A DNA stretch of 64,000 nucleotides from Anaerophilus nitritigenes (GCF_004138215.1 NZ_RYYS01000020.1:1-64000); one strand, 5' to 3'; numbered from the stretch's first letter, positions 8,994 through 17,151 are shown. Notes: generated by a model from the letters alone, not told the origin. Numbers and translations are program-made.

Positions 8994-9680
8994 GTGAGAA
9001 AAAAGCTTCTTATAATTAGCAAAATGATAATTGTTATATTTCTTCCTATTGTGATTTTGTTAGGGAGTTTAAAAGCATATGCATTGAATGAAGAATTTTA
9101 TATGAAGGAGTTTAAAAAATATGATATTGTTCAAAACATTCATATAAATGAGGCATCATTACATAAAATTGCCACAGGAATTGTGAATTATTTAAAAGAC
9201 GATGAAAAAGATTTATTAATCTTTATAGAAAAAAATGGAGAATATGTAGAAGCTTTTGGTCAGAAGGAAAAACTTCATATGAAAGATGTGAAGATTCTTT
9301 TTCAAAGAGGATATATCCTCAAAAATATAAGTCTCTTCCTAGTAGGATTTGCTTTTTTGATAATAATAAAATTTTCAAATATATGGAAAGACATACTTGG
9401 AAAAAGTTTGATTCAAGCAAGTATAATATCTTTTGTCTTTATCTTTTTTTTATATGTATTAATGAATATAGATTTTTATCAATATTTTATATATTTTCAT
9501 AAAATATTTTTTAATAATAATTTGTGGTTATTAGATCCTAAGACAGATTTATTGATTCAGATATTACCATTAGAATTTTTTATAGATATTGCTCAAAGGA
9601 CATTGATGCTTTTTTTAGGGATTATGTTTTTGACTGGATGGATTGGATTTGTTTTGGTTAGACATGTTATGAAAATATAG
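8994..9680 (+). CDS. lit: DUF1461/TIGR01906 membrane protein, Lit-like lipoprotein transacylase
   Basis: Integral membrane protein of 228 residues with an N-terminal helix, an outside loop of about 80 residues and three more helices (about 110-127, 140-157, 202-222). The family segment FNNNLWLLDPKTDLLIQILPLEFF is present. Members in Enterococcus and Bacillus cereus were shown to be Lit, which moves an acyl chain within lipoproteins to make the lyso form. Two histidines (His95 and His169) sit in places consistent with those reported as essential. GTG start with GGAGAG six bases upstream. It lies 25 bases after ahbB and may share its transcript, but no functional link to heme is evident. The family is clear; activity is inferred. 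Confidence 0.7.
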   Translation: MRKKLLIISKMIIVIFLPIVILLGSLKAYALNEEFYMKEFKKYDIVQNIHINEASLHKIATGIVNYLKDDEKDLLIFIEKNGEYVEAFGQKEKLHMKDVKILFQRGYILKNISLFLVGFAFLIIIKFSNIWKDILGKSLIQASIISFVFIFFLYVLMNIDFYQYFIYFHKIFFNNNLWLLDPKTDLLIQILPLEFFIDIAQRTLMLFLGIMFLTGWIGFVLVRHVMKI

Positions 9681-9711
9681 GAATAAAAATTTCATTTAGA
9701 AGTTTAAAAGA

Positions 9712-9740
9712 TTGCTATACAATTTTATCTAGTATATAAT
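9712..9740 (+). promoter_or_regulatory. Sigma-A type promoter
   Basis: TTGCTA (9712-9717) and TATAAT (9735-9740) with 17-base spacing lie 38 bases before the cyclophilin start. Confidence 0.65.
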
Positions 9741-9778
9741 TTTTTGTGTATAGAATAAAAAAGAAAGGATGATTACAT

Positions 9779-10297
9779 ATGAGAAATCCTATAGTAACCA
9801 TACAAATGGAAAATAGGGGACAAATTAAGGTGGAGTTATATCCAGAAATTGCACCAAATACAGTAAATAACTTTATAGCTTTAGTACAAAAGGGATTTTA
9901 TGATGGACTAATTTTTCATAGGGTAATTCCAGGATTTATGATTCAAGGAGGATGTCCCGAAGGAATTGGAACAGGAGGACCAGGATATACCATAAAAGGT
10001 GAATTTAGCTCTAATGGATTTTCTAATGATTTAAAACACTCAAGAGGAGTTCTTTCTATGGCAAGAGCTGCTCATCCTGATTCAGCAGGATCGCAATTTT
10101 TTATTATGCATGAGAATTCTCCTCATTTGGATGGAGAATATGCAGCTTTTGGAAAGGTTGTAGAAGGAATAGAAGAAGTTGATAGAATTGCAAAGACAAA
10201 AACGAATTTTCAAGATAAACCATTACAAGAGGAAAAAATAGAAAAAGTAACGATAGAATTATTTGAAGAAGAATATAAAGATCCTGAAATGATTTAA
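9779..10297 (+). CDS. ppiB: Peptidyl-prolyl cis-trans isomerase, cyclophilin type
   Basis: Cytoplasmic cyclophilin of 172 residues with no signal peptide. It has the active-site segments IFHRVIPGFMIQGG and AGSQFFIMHENSPHLDG, with the catalytic Arg in FHRV and the substrate-binding Phe, Met and Gln residues. It speeds prolyl isomerisation during folding. The gene has its own promoter and ends at a palindromic terminator shared with the converging Nudix gene. Confidence 0.95.
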   Translation: MRNPIVTIQMENRGQIKVELYPEIAPNTVNNFIALVQKGFYDGLIFHRVIPGFMIQGGCPEGIGTGGPGYTIKGEFSSNGFSNDLKHSRGVLSMARAAHPDSAGSQFFIMHENSPHLDGEYAAFGKVVEGIEEVDRIAKTKTNFQDKPLQEEKIEKVTIELFEEEYKDPEMI

Positions 10298-10326
10298 TAA
10301 AAGCTGGCATATGCCAGCTTTTATTA
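10295..10326. terminator. Palindromic bidirectional terminator
   Basis: A perfect 32-base palindrome (10295-10310 with 10311-10326) built on AAAAGCTGGC. It contains the stop codons of both convergent genes, ppiB and the Nudix hydrolase. Confidence 0.88.
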
Positions 10327-10707
10327 AATCATTTGTTTGATCAATTCCATAGCCTTTTGGAAGATTTTTTTTTCAGGAGAAAGAGGTGTTGGAAGGGTAT
10401 CTATAGTAAACCATTTTACTTCTTTACTTTCAAAGCTACATTGTATTTCTCCTGCTATATACTCACATGCATAAACATGAATATGCGAATGACTATATTC
10501 ATCTTTATAAGTAAAATCATGAATTTCTTCTAAGGCTTTGCATTCTATTCCAGTTTCTTCAAATACTTCTCGACAAATAGTCTCTTCAATGGTCTCTCCA
10601 GGATCAGAAAACCCTCCAGGGGGTCCCCAAATCATAGGATACCACTTACGGTGAACCAATAAAATATCATTTTCTTTTATCACAATACCAAGACCAGCAG
10701 TTTGCAT
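10324..10707 (-). CDS. Nudix hydrolase
   Basis: MutT-type hydrolase of 127 residues with the Nudix box GGFSDPGETIEETICREVFEETGI; the Glu residues of REVFEETG bind the metal that activates water. Substrate cannot be told from sequence. The likely start is ATG at 10707 with AGAGGTGA upstream; a GTG at 10716 lies within that ribosome binding site. It sits just after the aldolase gene, behind a weak hairpin, so partial co-transcription is possible. Confidence 0.88.
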   Translation of the reverse strand: MQTAGLGIVIKENDILLVHRKWYPMIWGPPGGFSDPGETIEETICREVFEETGIECKALEEIHDFTYKDEYSHSHIHVYACEYIAGEIQCSFESKEVKWFTIDTLPTPLSPEKKIFQKAMELIKQMI

Positions 10708-10729
10708 AGAAATCACCTCTTAAAGGAAG

Positions 10730-10749
10730 TAGCCAGGAAAACCTGGCTA
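10730..10749 (-). terminator. Weak hairpin after fba
   Basis: An 8-bp stem (10730-10737 with 10742-10749) with a 4-base loop lies after fba in the minus direction. The T run behind it is interrupted, so read-through into the Nudix gene is plausible. Confidence 0.55.
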
Positions 10750-10754
10750 TTCAT

Positions 10755-11687
10755 CTATTTCAATGTATTGCTTGAACCTAAAACATTTTTTATTTTATGT
10801 TGTACCATCTTTTGGATAGCATCTCTAGCAGGTCCAAGATATTTTCTAGGATCAAATTCTTCAGGATGTTCTACAATGAATTTTCTAACAGCAGCAGTCA
10901 TAGCAAGTCTTAAATCTGTATCTATATTTACTTTACATACACCAAGTTTTGCTGCTTGTCTAATCATTTCTTCAGGAACTCCTTGAGCACCAGGGATATT
11001 TCCTCCAAATTCATTACAAGCTTTTACAAATTCAGGTAAAACAGTAGAAGCTCCATGTAAAACAAGAGGAGTGTTTGGAAGAAGTTTTGTGATTTTTTCT
11101 AATCTTTCGAAGTCTAATCTTGGTTCTCCTTTAAACTTATAAGCACCATGACTTGTACCAATAGCAATAGCTAAAGAATCTACACCTGTTCTTTGTACAA
11201 ATTCTACAGCTTCATCAGGATCTGTAAAAGTTGCATCTTTTTCACTTACTTTTACTGCATCTTCGATTCCTGCAAGTTTTCCAAGTTCTGCTTCTACTAC
11301 AACACCTTTTGAATGAGCATACTCTACTACTTTTTGAGTAATAGCAATATTTTCTTCAAAAGGATGTTTAGATCCATCAATCATAACAGAACTAAAACCA
11401 TCATCAATACATGCTTTACATATTTCAAAATCTTCTCCATGATCAAGATGTAGCACAATATCTAGTCCACTATCTTCAATAGCAGCTTCTACAAGTTTTT
11501 TTAGATAAATTGGACTTGCATATTTTCTTGCTCCAGCAGAAACTTGTAAAATAAGAGGAGATTTCTCTTGTTTTGCAGCTTCTATGATTCCTTGGATGAT
11601 TTCCATATTATTTACATTGAATGCACCAATGGCATACTGTCCTTTTTGTGCATCCTTAAACATTTGAGTAGATGTAACTAATGGCAT
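10755..11687 (-). CDS. fba: Class II fructose-1,6-bisphosphate aldolase
   Basis: Zinc-dependent aldolase of glycolysis and gluconeogenesis, 310 residues, splitting fructose-1,6-bisphosphate to dihydroxyacetone phosphate and glyceraldehyde-3-phosphate. Seen motifs are VLHLDHGEDFE (catalytic Asp and zinc His), VEAELGKLAG, AIGTSHGAYKF (zinc His), LVLHGAST (zinc His) and the phosphate-binding VNIDTDLR. It resembles the FbaA/GatY group; the closely related tagatose-bisphosphate aldolases cannot be strictly excluded, but no galactitol genes lie nearby. GGAGGTCATATT precedes the ATG. Confidence 0.93.
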   Translation of the reverse strand: MPLVTSTQMFKDAQKGQYAIGAFNVNNMEIIQGIIEAAKQEKSPLILQVSAGARKYASPIYLKKLVEAAIEDSGLDIVLHLDHGEDFEICKACIDDGFSSVMIDGSKHPFEENIAITQKVVEYAHSKGVVVEAELGKLAGIEDAVKVSEKDATFTDPDEAVEFVQRTGVDSLAIAIGTSHGAYKFKGEPRLDFERLEKITKLLPNTPLVLHGASTVLPEFVKACNEFGGNIPGAQGVPEEMIRQAAKLGVCKVNIDTDLRLAMTAAVRKFIVEHPEEFDPRKYLGPARDAIQKMVQHKIKNVLGSSNTLK

Positions 11688-11996
11688 AATATGACCTCCT
11701 GTATTTAATATAATAAATATCTATATAAAGTATAACATAAAAATTATATAGAATATACTATTTGAAATTTAAAATAGAAATATGTACCTTATTGTCCATT
11801 TGACTTATCTAATTGTAATTATATAACAAGAAATTTAAAAATACCATAAAAAGTACTTTGAATTTATGAATTTTTTAGGTAAAATAATAATACATAGATA
11901 TAATCTTTGTGATATTATAATATTATAGTATAATAAAGTAAAAGAAAAAAATACATGCACTAAAAATAAAAGTGTAAAACTATAGGAGGATGAAAA
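11688..11996. other. Divergent intergenic region between fba and pssA
   Basis: About 310 bases of AT-rich DNA. It holds the pssA promoter at 11907-11934 and presumably an fba promoter on the other strand (a TATACT-like box near 11730). No open frame or structured RNA was recognised. Confidence 0.45.
11907..11934 (+). promoter_or_regulatory. Sigma-A type promoter for pssA
   Basis: TTGTGA (11907-11912) and TATAAT (11929-11934) with a 16-base spacer lie 62 bases before the pssA start. Confidence 0.55.
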
Positions 11997-12512
11997 GTGA
12001 TGTATAAAAGGCAAATACCAAATCTATTTACACTTTTGAATCTGATCTTAGGGATTTTGTCAATTCTTTTTATATTTGATGAAAAATATGTATTATCAGC
12101 AGTTTTAATTATTATTGCAGGAATGATGGATAGAATGGATGGAAAGATGGCAAGAAAGCTTGATGTAGTGAGTGATTTTGGAAAAGAATTAGATTCATTA
12201 TGTGATCTTATTTCTTTTGGATTAGCACCTGCACTTTTAATGTGGCATTTAAATTTAATGGCGTTAGGAGATATTGGAATTATAGTAACACTTGTTTTTG
12301 TTGTTTGTGGAACAATAAGACTTGCTAGATACAATATTACAGATTTTGAGGGAGTATATTTAGGAATTCCCATTACCCTCTGTGGAGGGCTTGTCGCTCT
12401 TATGTCATTATATTCTACTAAGTATGTAGCAAATTTAAACTTTTTGTTAATTACGATGTTATTTTTATCCTATGCTATGATTAGTAAAAAGATCAGACTC
12501 AAAAAAAGATAG
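11997..12512 (+). CDS. pssA: CDP-diacylglycerol-serine O-phosphatidyltransferase
   Basis: Membrane enzyme of phosphatidylserine and hence phosphatidylethanolamine synthesis, 171 residues. It has the CDP-alcohol phosphotransferase signature DRMDGKMARKLDVVSDFGKELDSLCD, with the catalytic and metal-binding aspartates, and about six membrane helices. The short length and early motif fit the Gram-positive PssA type; another CDP-alcohol transferase is possible because no psd gene lies adjacent. AGGAGG serves either the GTG at 11997 or the ATG at 12000, which give nearly the same protein. Confidence 0.85.
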   Translation: MMYKRQIPNLFTLLNLILGILSILFIFDEKYVLSAVLIIIAGMMDRMDGKMARKLDVVSDFGKELDSLCDLISFGLAPALLMWHLNLMALGDIGIIVTLVFVVCGTIRLARYNITDFEGVYLGIPITLCGGLVALMSLYSTKYVANLNFLLITMLFLSYAMISKKIRLKKR

Positions 12513-12519
12513 TAAAAAG

Positions 12520-12537
12520 CCCACCTATTATGGTGGG
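12520..12537 (+). terminator. Hairpin after pssA
   Basis: A stem of CCCACC (12520-12525) with GGTGGG (12532-12537), followed by a short broken T run. Confidence 0.6.
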
Positions 12538-12587
12538 TATCCTTTTGTCTGAAAATAGAAATACTAGAAAAAAAGGAGAGCTTATTT

Positions 12588-13928
12588 ATGAGATTACCTG
12601 AAAAGTTTACAGATAAAATGAAAGATTTACTAAAAGATGAGTATGAAGATTTTTTAGCTTCTTATGAAAAACAATATTTTAAAGGACTAAGAATTAATAC
12701 TTTAAAAATTTCTGTAGAAGAATTTTTAAAGATTTCTCCTTTTTCTCTAAAACCTATTCCATGGTGTGAGGATGGATTTTATTTTGACGAAGAAAGTCCT
12801 GCAAAGCATCCTTATTATCATGCAGGACTTTATTATATTCAAGAACCAAGTGCAATGGCACCAGTATCTTTTTTATCTCCAAATAAAGGAGATCATGTAT
12901 TAGATGTATGTGCAGCACCAGGAGGAAAATCAGTTCAGATTGCATGTGCACTAAAGGGAGAAGGCGTCCTGATTACAAATGATATAAACTTAAATAGAGT
13001 AAAGCCATTGATTAAAAATATGGAACTGTTTGGAATAAAAAATGCTATTGTTATGAATGAATCTATAGAAAAAATCAAAAGATATTTTCCAAATTATTTT
13101 GACAAAATATTAGTAGATGCTCCTTGTTCAGGAGAAGGAATGTTTCGAAAAGATTCATCTATGATCAAAAGCTGGGAAAAGCATGATCATAATTATTATA
13201 TTCCTATACAAAGGGAAATTATGAAACATGTAGATGAACTTTTAAATGGAGAAGGAAAAATTGTTTATTCTACTTGTACTTTTTCAATAGAGGAAAATGA
13301 AGAAATAATAAATGAGTTCTTGGAAGAAAATGATAATTTTCATATGTTAGATATTGAAAAAAAATATGGTATATCAGAAGGGATTTCAAATAAAAGAGAT
13401 GAGATTAAAAAATGTGCAAGACTTTTGCCACATAAAGTAGAGGGAGAAGGACATTTTTTAGCTTTTATGGGAAAAACAGAAAAAGAGTCTAATTATTCTT
13501 ATAAAAATGAAAAGATAAAGATTCCTAATGTATTTTACGATTTTGTAAAAGAAAACCTTACTATTGATATAGAAGGAGATTTTCAAATTCATAAGGACAA
13601 TCTGTATAGAGTTCCTAAGGAATTGCCAAATATGAAGGGCCTTAAAGTATTAAGATCAGGATGGCTATTGGGAACTTTTAAGAAAAACAGATTTGAGCCT
13701 AGTCATGCATTGGCTATGGGACTATCTATGAAGGATGCAAAAAGATTTGTAAATTTTAATAAAGATGATTTTGAAGTGATTAAATATTTAAAGGGAGAAA
13801 CCCTTCATACAAAAGGAGAAAAAGGATGGACTCTTGTATGCGTAGATGGATATCCGTTAGGATGGTCAAAGCATACAGGAAGCATATTAAAAAATTATTA
13901 CCCTCCTTCTTGGAGATGGATGGATTAG
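12588..13928 (+). CDS. rsmF: RsmF/NOL1-type RNA (cytosine-5) methyltransferase
   Basis: SAM-dependent m5C methyltransferase of 446 residues. The Rossmann core has the SAM loop DVCAAPGGKSVQIA, the catalytic motif DAPCSGEGMF, and a second cysteine in VYSTCTFSIEENE. The C-terminal third holds an RsmF-like ferredoxin-fold and PUA-like RNA-binding region ending near LGWSKHTGSILKNYYPPSWRW. Family members such as RsmF/YebU modify 16S rRNA; the exact base here is not determined. An AAAAGGAGAGC ribosome binding site supports the ATG. Confidence 0.9.
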   Translation: MRLPEKFTDKMKDLLKDEYEDFLASYEKQYFKGLRINTLKISVEEFLKISPFSLKPIPWCEDGFYFDEESPAKHPYYHAGLYYIQEPSAMAPVSFLSPNKGDHVLDVCAAPGGKSVQIACALKGEGVLITNDINLNRVKPLIKNMELFGIKNAIVMNESIEKIKRYFPNYFDKILVDAPCSGEGMFRKDSSMIKSWEKHDHNYYIPIQREIMKHVDELLNGEGKIVYSTCTFSIEENEEIINEFLEENDNFHMLDIEKKYGISEGISNKRDEIKKCARLLPHKVEGEGHFLAFMGKTEKESNYSYKNEKIKIPNVFYDFVKENLTIDIEGDFQIHKDNLYRVPKELPNMKGLKVLRSGWLLGTFKKNRFEPSHALAMGLSMKDAKRFVNFNKDDFEVIKYLKGETLHTKGEKGWTLVCVDGYPLGWSKHTGSILKNYYPPSWRWMD

Positions 13929-14101
13929 AGAAGTACTAAAGAAGAAAGCAAAAAGGGACACAAAGATATGTAAATCATTAGTGCATAAGAACTTTTTTGG
14001 AGAGTAAGAATTTTAATAATTCAATTTAACAAATAAAATGTTTAATATAGTGTTTAAATGCGAATAATAAATACGAAAATAAAAAAATAGGAGGTAAAAA
14101 T

Positions 14102-14320
14102 ATGAGAAAACTTTCGGATGCTGAAACATTATCATTAACAAATTTGCTAAAATTTGAAAAGGATGGACTGGCAGTATCTAGAGCTATGCAAACCTTAATA
14201 AATGATGAAGATTTAAAAAATCAAGCTGAATCTAGTATTTTAGCAACAGAAGGTAGAATAAAAGGTATACAGCAATTTATTAATGAAAATAGAGTAGCTG
14301 GAACAGAGGAGGTAAAATAA
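14102..14320 (+). CDS. Small spore-coat-like protein upstream of CotF-like gene
   Basis: A 72-residue helical protein with no membrane segment. The N-terminal SDAETLSLTNLLKFEKDGLAVSRAMQTLINDEDLKNQAESSI looks like a short ferritin-like or CotF-like helical hairpin. Its stop overlaps the start of the CotF-like gene (ATAATGG), so the two are translated together. AGGAGG lies just upstream. Spore coat function is inferred from the partner gene. Confidence 0.65.
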   Translation: MRKLSDAETLSLTNLLKFEKDGLAVSRAMQTLINDEDLKNQAESSILATEGRIKGIQQFINENRVAGTEEVK

Positions 14321-14619
14321 TGGCTTCTTTTTTAGGAAATAGAGTAAAAAATATGACAGATATTAATGATGAGGTTATAGTAAATAACATGCTTGCTGCT
14401 GGTAAGGGAGCAGCTGATGCATATTTAAATGCTACTATGACAAGTCCAACACCTGAGTTAAGAGCAATGTATGGCTCAAGTTTAAACCAAGTAGTAGTAG
14501 GACATACAGCATTAATGGAACTTGCTGTTAAAAAAGGTTGGGAAAAACCCTATAATTCTCCTTCTCAACAATTGACAGATGCTTATAATAAATCTAAAAC
14601 GACAACTCCAATAGAATAA
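14320..14619 (+). CDS. CotF-like spore coat protein
   Basis: A 99-residue protein matching the coat F domain: DINDEVIVNNMLAAGKGAADAYL, TSPTPELRAMYGSSLNQVVVGHTALMELAVKKGWEKPY, and a short polar tail. Such proteins are common as pairs or clusters in clostridial spore formers and are thought to be deposited in the coat by the mother cell. A GAGGAGGTAAA ribosome binding site lies within the end of the previous gene. Presence on the spore is inferred from family. Confidence 0.85.
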   Translation: MASFLGNRVKNMTDINDEVIVNNMLAAGKGAADAYLNATMTSPTPELRAMYGSSLNQVVVGHTALMELAVKKGWEKPYNSPSQQLTDAYNKSKTTTPIE

Positions 14620-14756
14620 TAATAGAAAAAAGAGTTTTAAAGAATGCTGTTTATATAAAGCAATAGATATTAAAATTTTTAGAGGTTGATAATTGATTTT
14701 TTATATGTTAAAATCAAATGATATAATCATTATGTAAAGAAAGGGAGACTTTTATC

Positions 14757-14804
14757 ATGAATATCTACATCCAATACAATGCATTACATCATCATCACCG
14801 CTAG
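14757..14804 (+). CDS. Histidine leader peptide
   Basis: A 15-codon frame with AAAGGGAGA nine bases upstream encodes MNIYIQYNALHHHHR and ends in TAG. Four consecutive histidine codons (14787-14798) sit right before the stop, as in the leader peptides of amino-acid operons. When charged tRNA-His is scarce a ribosome would stall here and alter the folding of the downstream stems. The peptide itself is probably non-functional. Its place 159 bases before histidyl-tRNA synthetase makes the match of codon and gene specific. Confidence 0.8.
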   Translation: MNIYIQYNALHHHHR

Positions 14805-14824
14805 AGACTTGTCCCTATGGAGAT

Positions 14825-14870
14825 CCATAGATACAGGTCTATTTATGTTTTGATAGGCTGGTATCTATGG
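14825..14870 (+). promoter_or_regulatory. Attenuator stem competing with flanking stems
   Basis: CCATAGATAC (14825-14834) pairs perfectly with GTATCTATGG (14861-14870). The left arm can instead pair upstream as CTATGGA-GA-TCCATAG (14815-14830). The right arm can instead pair with the terminator's left arm (TATGGG at 14866-14871 with CCCATA at 14903-14908). These exclusive choices are what a transcription attenuator needs. Directions of control are inferred. Confidence 0.65.
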
Positions 14871-14901
14871 GGTGAATGTCTTTATTGGATTGAATGGATT
14901 T

Positions 14902-14937
14902 ACCCATATAGGTTTACAGCCTATATGGGTTTTTTTA
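14902..14937 (+). terminator. Attenuator terminator before hisS
   Basis: ACCCATATAGG (14902-14912) pairs with CCTATATGGGT (14920-14930), followed by seven T. It ends 26 bases before the hisS ATG, so transcription that stops here would not reach hisS. Confidence 0.85.
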
Positions 14938-14962
14938 TATTTAAAAAATAGGAGGAGATTGT

Positions 14963-16285
14963 ATGAAAAATCAAATTATTAAACCATCTATATTACCAGG
15001 ATTTATGGAGTTACTTCCATCAGATCAGATATTATTTAACAAAATACTTGATATCATTAAGAAAAATTATGAAAGATTTGGATTTATTCCAATGGATACA
15101 CCTATCATAGAAAAATCAGAGATCTTACTTGCCAAAGGTGGAGGAGAGACAACAAAACAGATTTATAGATTTAATAAAGGGAAAAATGATATCTCACTTC
15201 GATTTGACTTGACAGTTCCATTTGCAAGATATGTTTCTCAGTATACTCAGGATCTAACTTTTCCTCTTAGAAGATATCAAATAGGCAAGGTATTTAGAGG
15301 AGAGAGAAATCAAAAGGGGAGATTTCGTGAGTTTTATCAATGTGATATAGATATTATTAATCGTGGAGAGTTAAATATTTTAAATGATGCAGAAATTCCA
15401 AGTATCATATATTCAGTATTTAGAGAATTAAACCTTGATTCATTCACTATATACATTAATAATAGAAAGCTTTTAAATGGTTATTTTGAATATTTAGAGA
15501 TAGAGAATAAGATAGATGTTTTAAGAACAATAGATAAGTTAGATAAAATAGGGAAGGATCAAGTTAAGGAAGAACTTAAGTTACTTTCTATAGAAAGTAA
15601 AGCTATTGAAAATATACTAAAATTTATAAAAATAAATGGTGAAAATGATGAAATATTGACTCAGTTAAAAAATTTAGGTGTTGAGAATGAGTTATTTAAA
15701 GAGGGATTAGATGAGCTTGAAAAAGCAGTGTATTATATAGGTTGTTTTGGAGTTCCTAAAAAATTTTATAATATCAATTTAAAAATAACAAGAGGATTAG
15801 ATTATTATACAGGAACAGTATACGAGACTATGTTGGATGATTATTTAAATATTGGTTCTATATGTTCTGGGGGAAGATATGATGATTTGGCTCAGAATTA
15901 TACTACAGAAAAATTGTCAGGAGTAGGAATTTCTATAGGACTAACTAGGTTGTTTTATCAATTAAGAGAAGCAAATATTCTAAAGATGAGTAGTGGTTCT
16001 ACGACTTCTCAAGTACTTGTAGTTCCAATGGATAAACAATATTTAGATGAATCTATAAATATTGTAAATAAACTAAGAAATAAAGATGTAAGAAGTGAAT
16101 TATATTTAGAAGATAATAAGCTTAGTAAAAAGCTTAATTATGCCAATAAGCTAAGAGTTTCATATATTATTTTAATAGGAAAAGAAGAAGTAGAAACTGG
16201 ATTGTTCACATTAAAAGATATGAAGACAGCAGTTCAATATAAGCTATCTATAGAAGAAATCTTTGAGATTTTGAATAATAGATAA
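14963..16285 (+). CDS. hisS: Histidyl-tRNA synthetase
   Basis: Class II synthetase of 440 residues that charges tRNA-His in the cytoplasm. It has motif 2 (RYQIGKVFRGERNQKGRFREF), the histidine-binding RGLDYYTGTVYE, SGGRYDDL, the motif 3 region GVGISIGLTRL, and a C-terminal anticodon-binding domain (QVLVVPM to the end). The anticodon domain and intact ATP motifs argue against the HisZ regulatory paralogue. GGAGGAGATT precedes the ATG. Expression is probably controlled by the histidine attenuator. The long insertion between residues 160 and 265 is family-typical. Confidence 0.93.
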   Translation: MKNQIIKPSILPGFMELLPSDQILFNKILDIIKKNYERFGFIPMDTPIIEKSEILLAKGGGETTKQIYRFNKGKNDISLRFDLTVPFARYVSQYTQDLTFPLRRYQIGKVFRGERNQKGRFREFYQCDIDIINRGELNILNDAEIPSIIYSVFRELNLDSFTIYINNRKLLNGYFEYLEIENKIDVLRTIDKLDKIGKDQVKEELKLLSIESKAIENILKFIKINGENDEILTQLKNLGVENELFKEGLDELEKAVYYIGCFGVPKKFYNINLKITRGLDYYTGTVYETMLDDYLNIGSICSGGRYDDLAQNYTTEKLSGVGISIGLTRLFYQLREANILKMSSGSTTSQVLVVPMDKQYLDESINIVNKLRNKDVRSELYLEDNKLSKKLNYANKLRVSYIILIGKEEVETGLFTLKDMKTAVQYKLSIEEIFEILNNR

Positions 16286-16305
16286 ATTGCTGCCTAATAA
16301 TATGG

Positions 16306-16360
16306 TATAATTCTATTTAAGTATGGATGTATATCAATACAATCCATATTTAAATAGAAT
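16306..16360 (+). promoter_or_regulatory. Extended -10 and long hairpin before rsuA
   Basis: TGGTATAAT (16303-16311) is an extended -10 box. It runs into an imperfect stem of about 22 pairs (16310-16332 with 16337-16360, one bulge and one G-T pair). A real T run is lacking, so the hairpin may be a weak terminator of hisS or a 5' untranslated stem of rsuA. Confidence 0.4.
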
Positions 16361-16392
16361 CTAAATTTATTTTTAAAATAGGAGCGATATGG

Positions 16393-17112
16393 ATGAAAAC
16401 TCAAAGAATAGATAAAATATTAGGCAATATGGGATATGGAACAAGAAAAAAAGTAAAATATATAATTAAAGATGGAAGGGTTAAGGTAAATGGAGAGCTT
16501 ATAAAAAGTAGTAGCATCCATGTAAAGCCTAATGAAGATACAATAGAGGTAGATGGAGAAGTACTAGAGTATAAAGAATTTATATACATTATGATGAACA
16601 AACCTCAAGATGTGGTATCTGCTACATTTGATCATAGAGATGAGACAGTCATTGATTTACTAGAGCCTATACATCAAGTATTTGAGCCTTTTCCAGTAGG
16701 ACGCTTAGATAAAGATACAGAAGGATTGTTAATCCTTACAAATGATGGAAAGTTATCTCATGAATTATTATCTCCTAAAAAGCATGTTCCAAAAACTTAT
16801 TTTGCATGTATTGATGGAATGGTAGGACAAAAGGATATTGATTCTTTTGAAAAAGGAGTTATATTAGATGATGGATATAAAACTTTACCTGCAAAGCTTA
16901 AAATACTAAAAAGTGATGATACATATGAAATCGAGTTGACTATTGTAGAAGGAAAATTTCATCAGGTAAAAAGAATGTTCGAATCTGTGGGCAAAAAAGT
17001 AACATATTTAAAAAGAATATCTATGGGAGAATTATCTTTAGATGAAGATTTAGAATTAGGAGAATATAGAGAGCTAACAGAAGAAGAGCTAGACAAATTA
17101 AAAAATAGATAA
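16393..17112 (+). CDS. rsuA: 16S rRNA pseudouridine synthase, RsuA type
   Basis: Pseudouridine synthase of 239 residues. An N-terminal S4 RNA-binding domain (RIDKILGNMGYGTRKKVKYIIKDGRVKVNG) is followed by the catalytic domain with the aspartate in GRLDKDTEGLLILTNDG and the helix HQVKRMFESVGKKV. The family converts a single uridine in small-subunit rRNA (U516 in E. coli). RsuA and RluB/RluF groups are related; the short S4 and early catalytic motif fit RsuA. TAGGAGCGATATGG precedes the ATG. Confidence 0.9.
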   Translation: MKTQRIDKILGNMGYGTRKKVKYIIKDGRVKVNGELIKSSSIHVKPNEDTIEVDGEVLEYKEFIYIMMNKPQDVVSATFDHRDETVIDLLEPIHQVFEPFPVGRLDKDTEGLLILTNDGKLSHELLSPKKHVPKTYFACIDGMVGQKDIDSFEKGVILDDGYKTLPAKLKILKSDDTYEIELTIVEGKFHQVKRMFESVGKKVTYLKRISMGELSLDEDLELGEYRELTEEELDKLKNR

Positions 17113-17118
17113 ATTATT

Positions 17119-17151
17119 TTAAAAGAAGATTTTTTAGCAGTCTTCTTTTAA
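17119..17151 (+). terminator. Terminator after rsuA
   Basis: An 11-bp stem (17119-17129 with 17141-17151), with T-rich sequence in loop and flank. Confidence 0.75.

Larger units (their letters stand above)
14620..14962 (+). promoter_or_regulatory. hisS leader region with extended -10 promoter and attenuator
   Basis: This 343-base gap is not empty. TGATATAAT at 14719-14727 is an extended -10 box without a clear -35. It is followed by a 15-codon leader peptide (14757-14804), a set of competing stems and a terminator (14902-14937) just before hisS. Five pairing segments can be drawn: 14815-14821, 14824-14834, 14861-14872, 14902-14912 and 14920-14930. No T-box sequence is present. Confidence 0.75.

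Noticed and set aside
10104-10986. Extra open frames opposite ppiB, the Nudix gene and fba
   Set aside because: They lack ribosome binding sites and lie wholly antisense to well-supported genes; they are reading-frame shadows.
14740-14962. T-box riboswitch before hisS
   Set aside because: No AGGGTGGNACCGCG-like T-box element or specifier stem is visible; the leader peptide with four His codons explains the structure better.
14963-16285. HisZ (ATP phosphoribosyltransferase regulatory subunit)
   Set aside because: The full anticodon-binding domain, class II motif 2 arginine-containing loop and RGLDYYTG histidine motif are present; HisZ lacks the anticodon domain.
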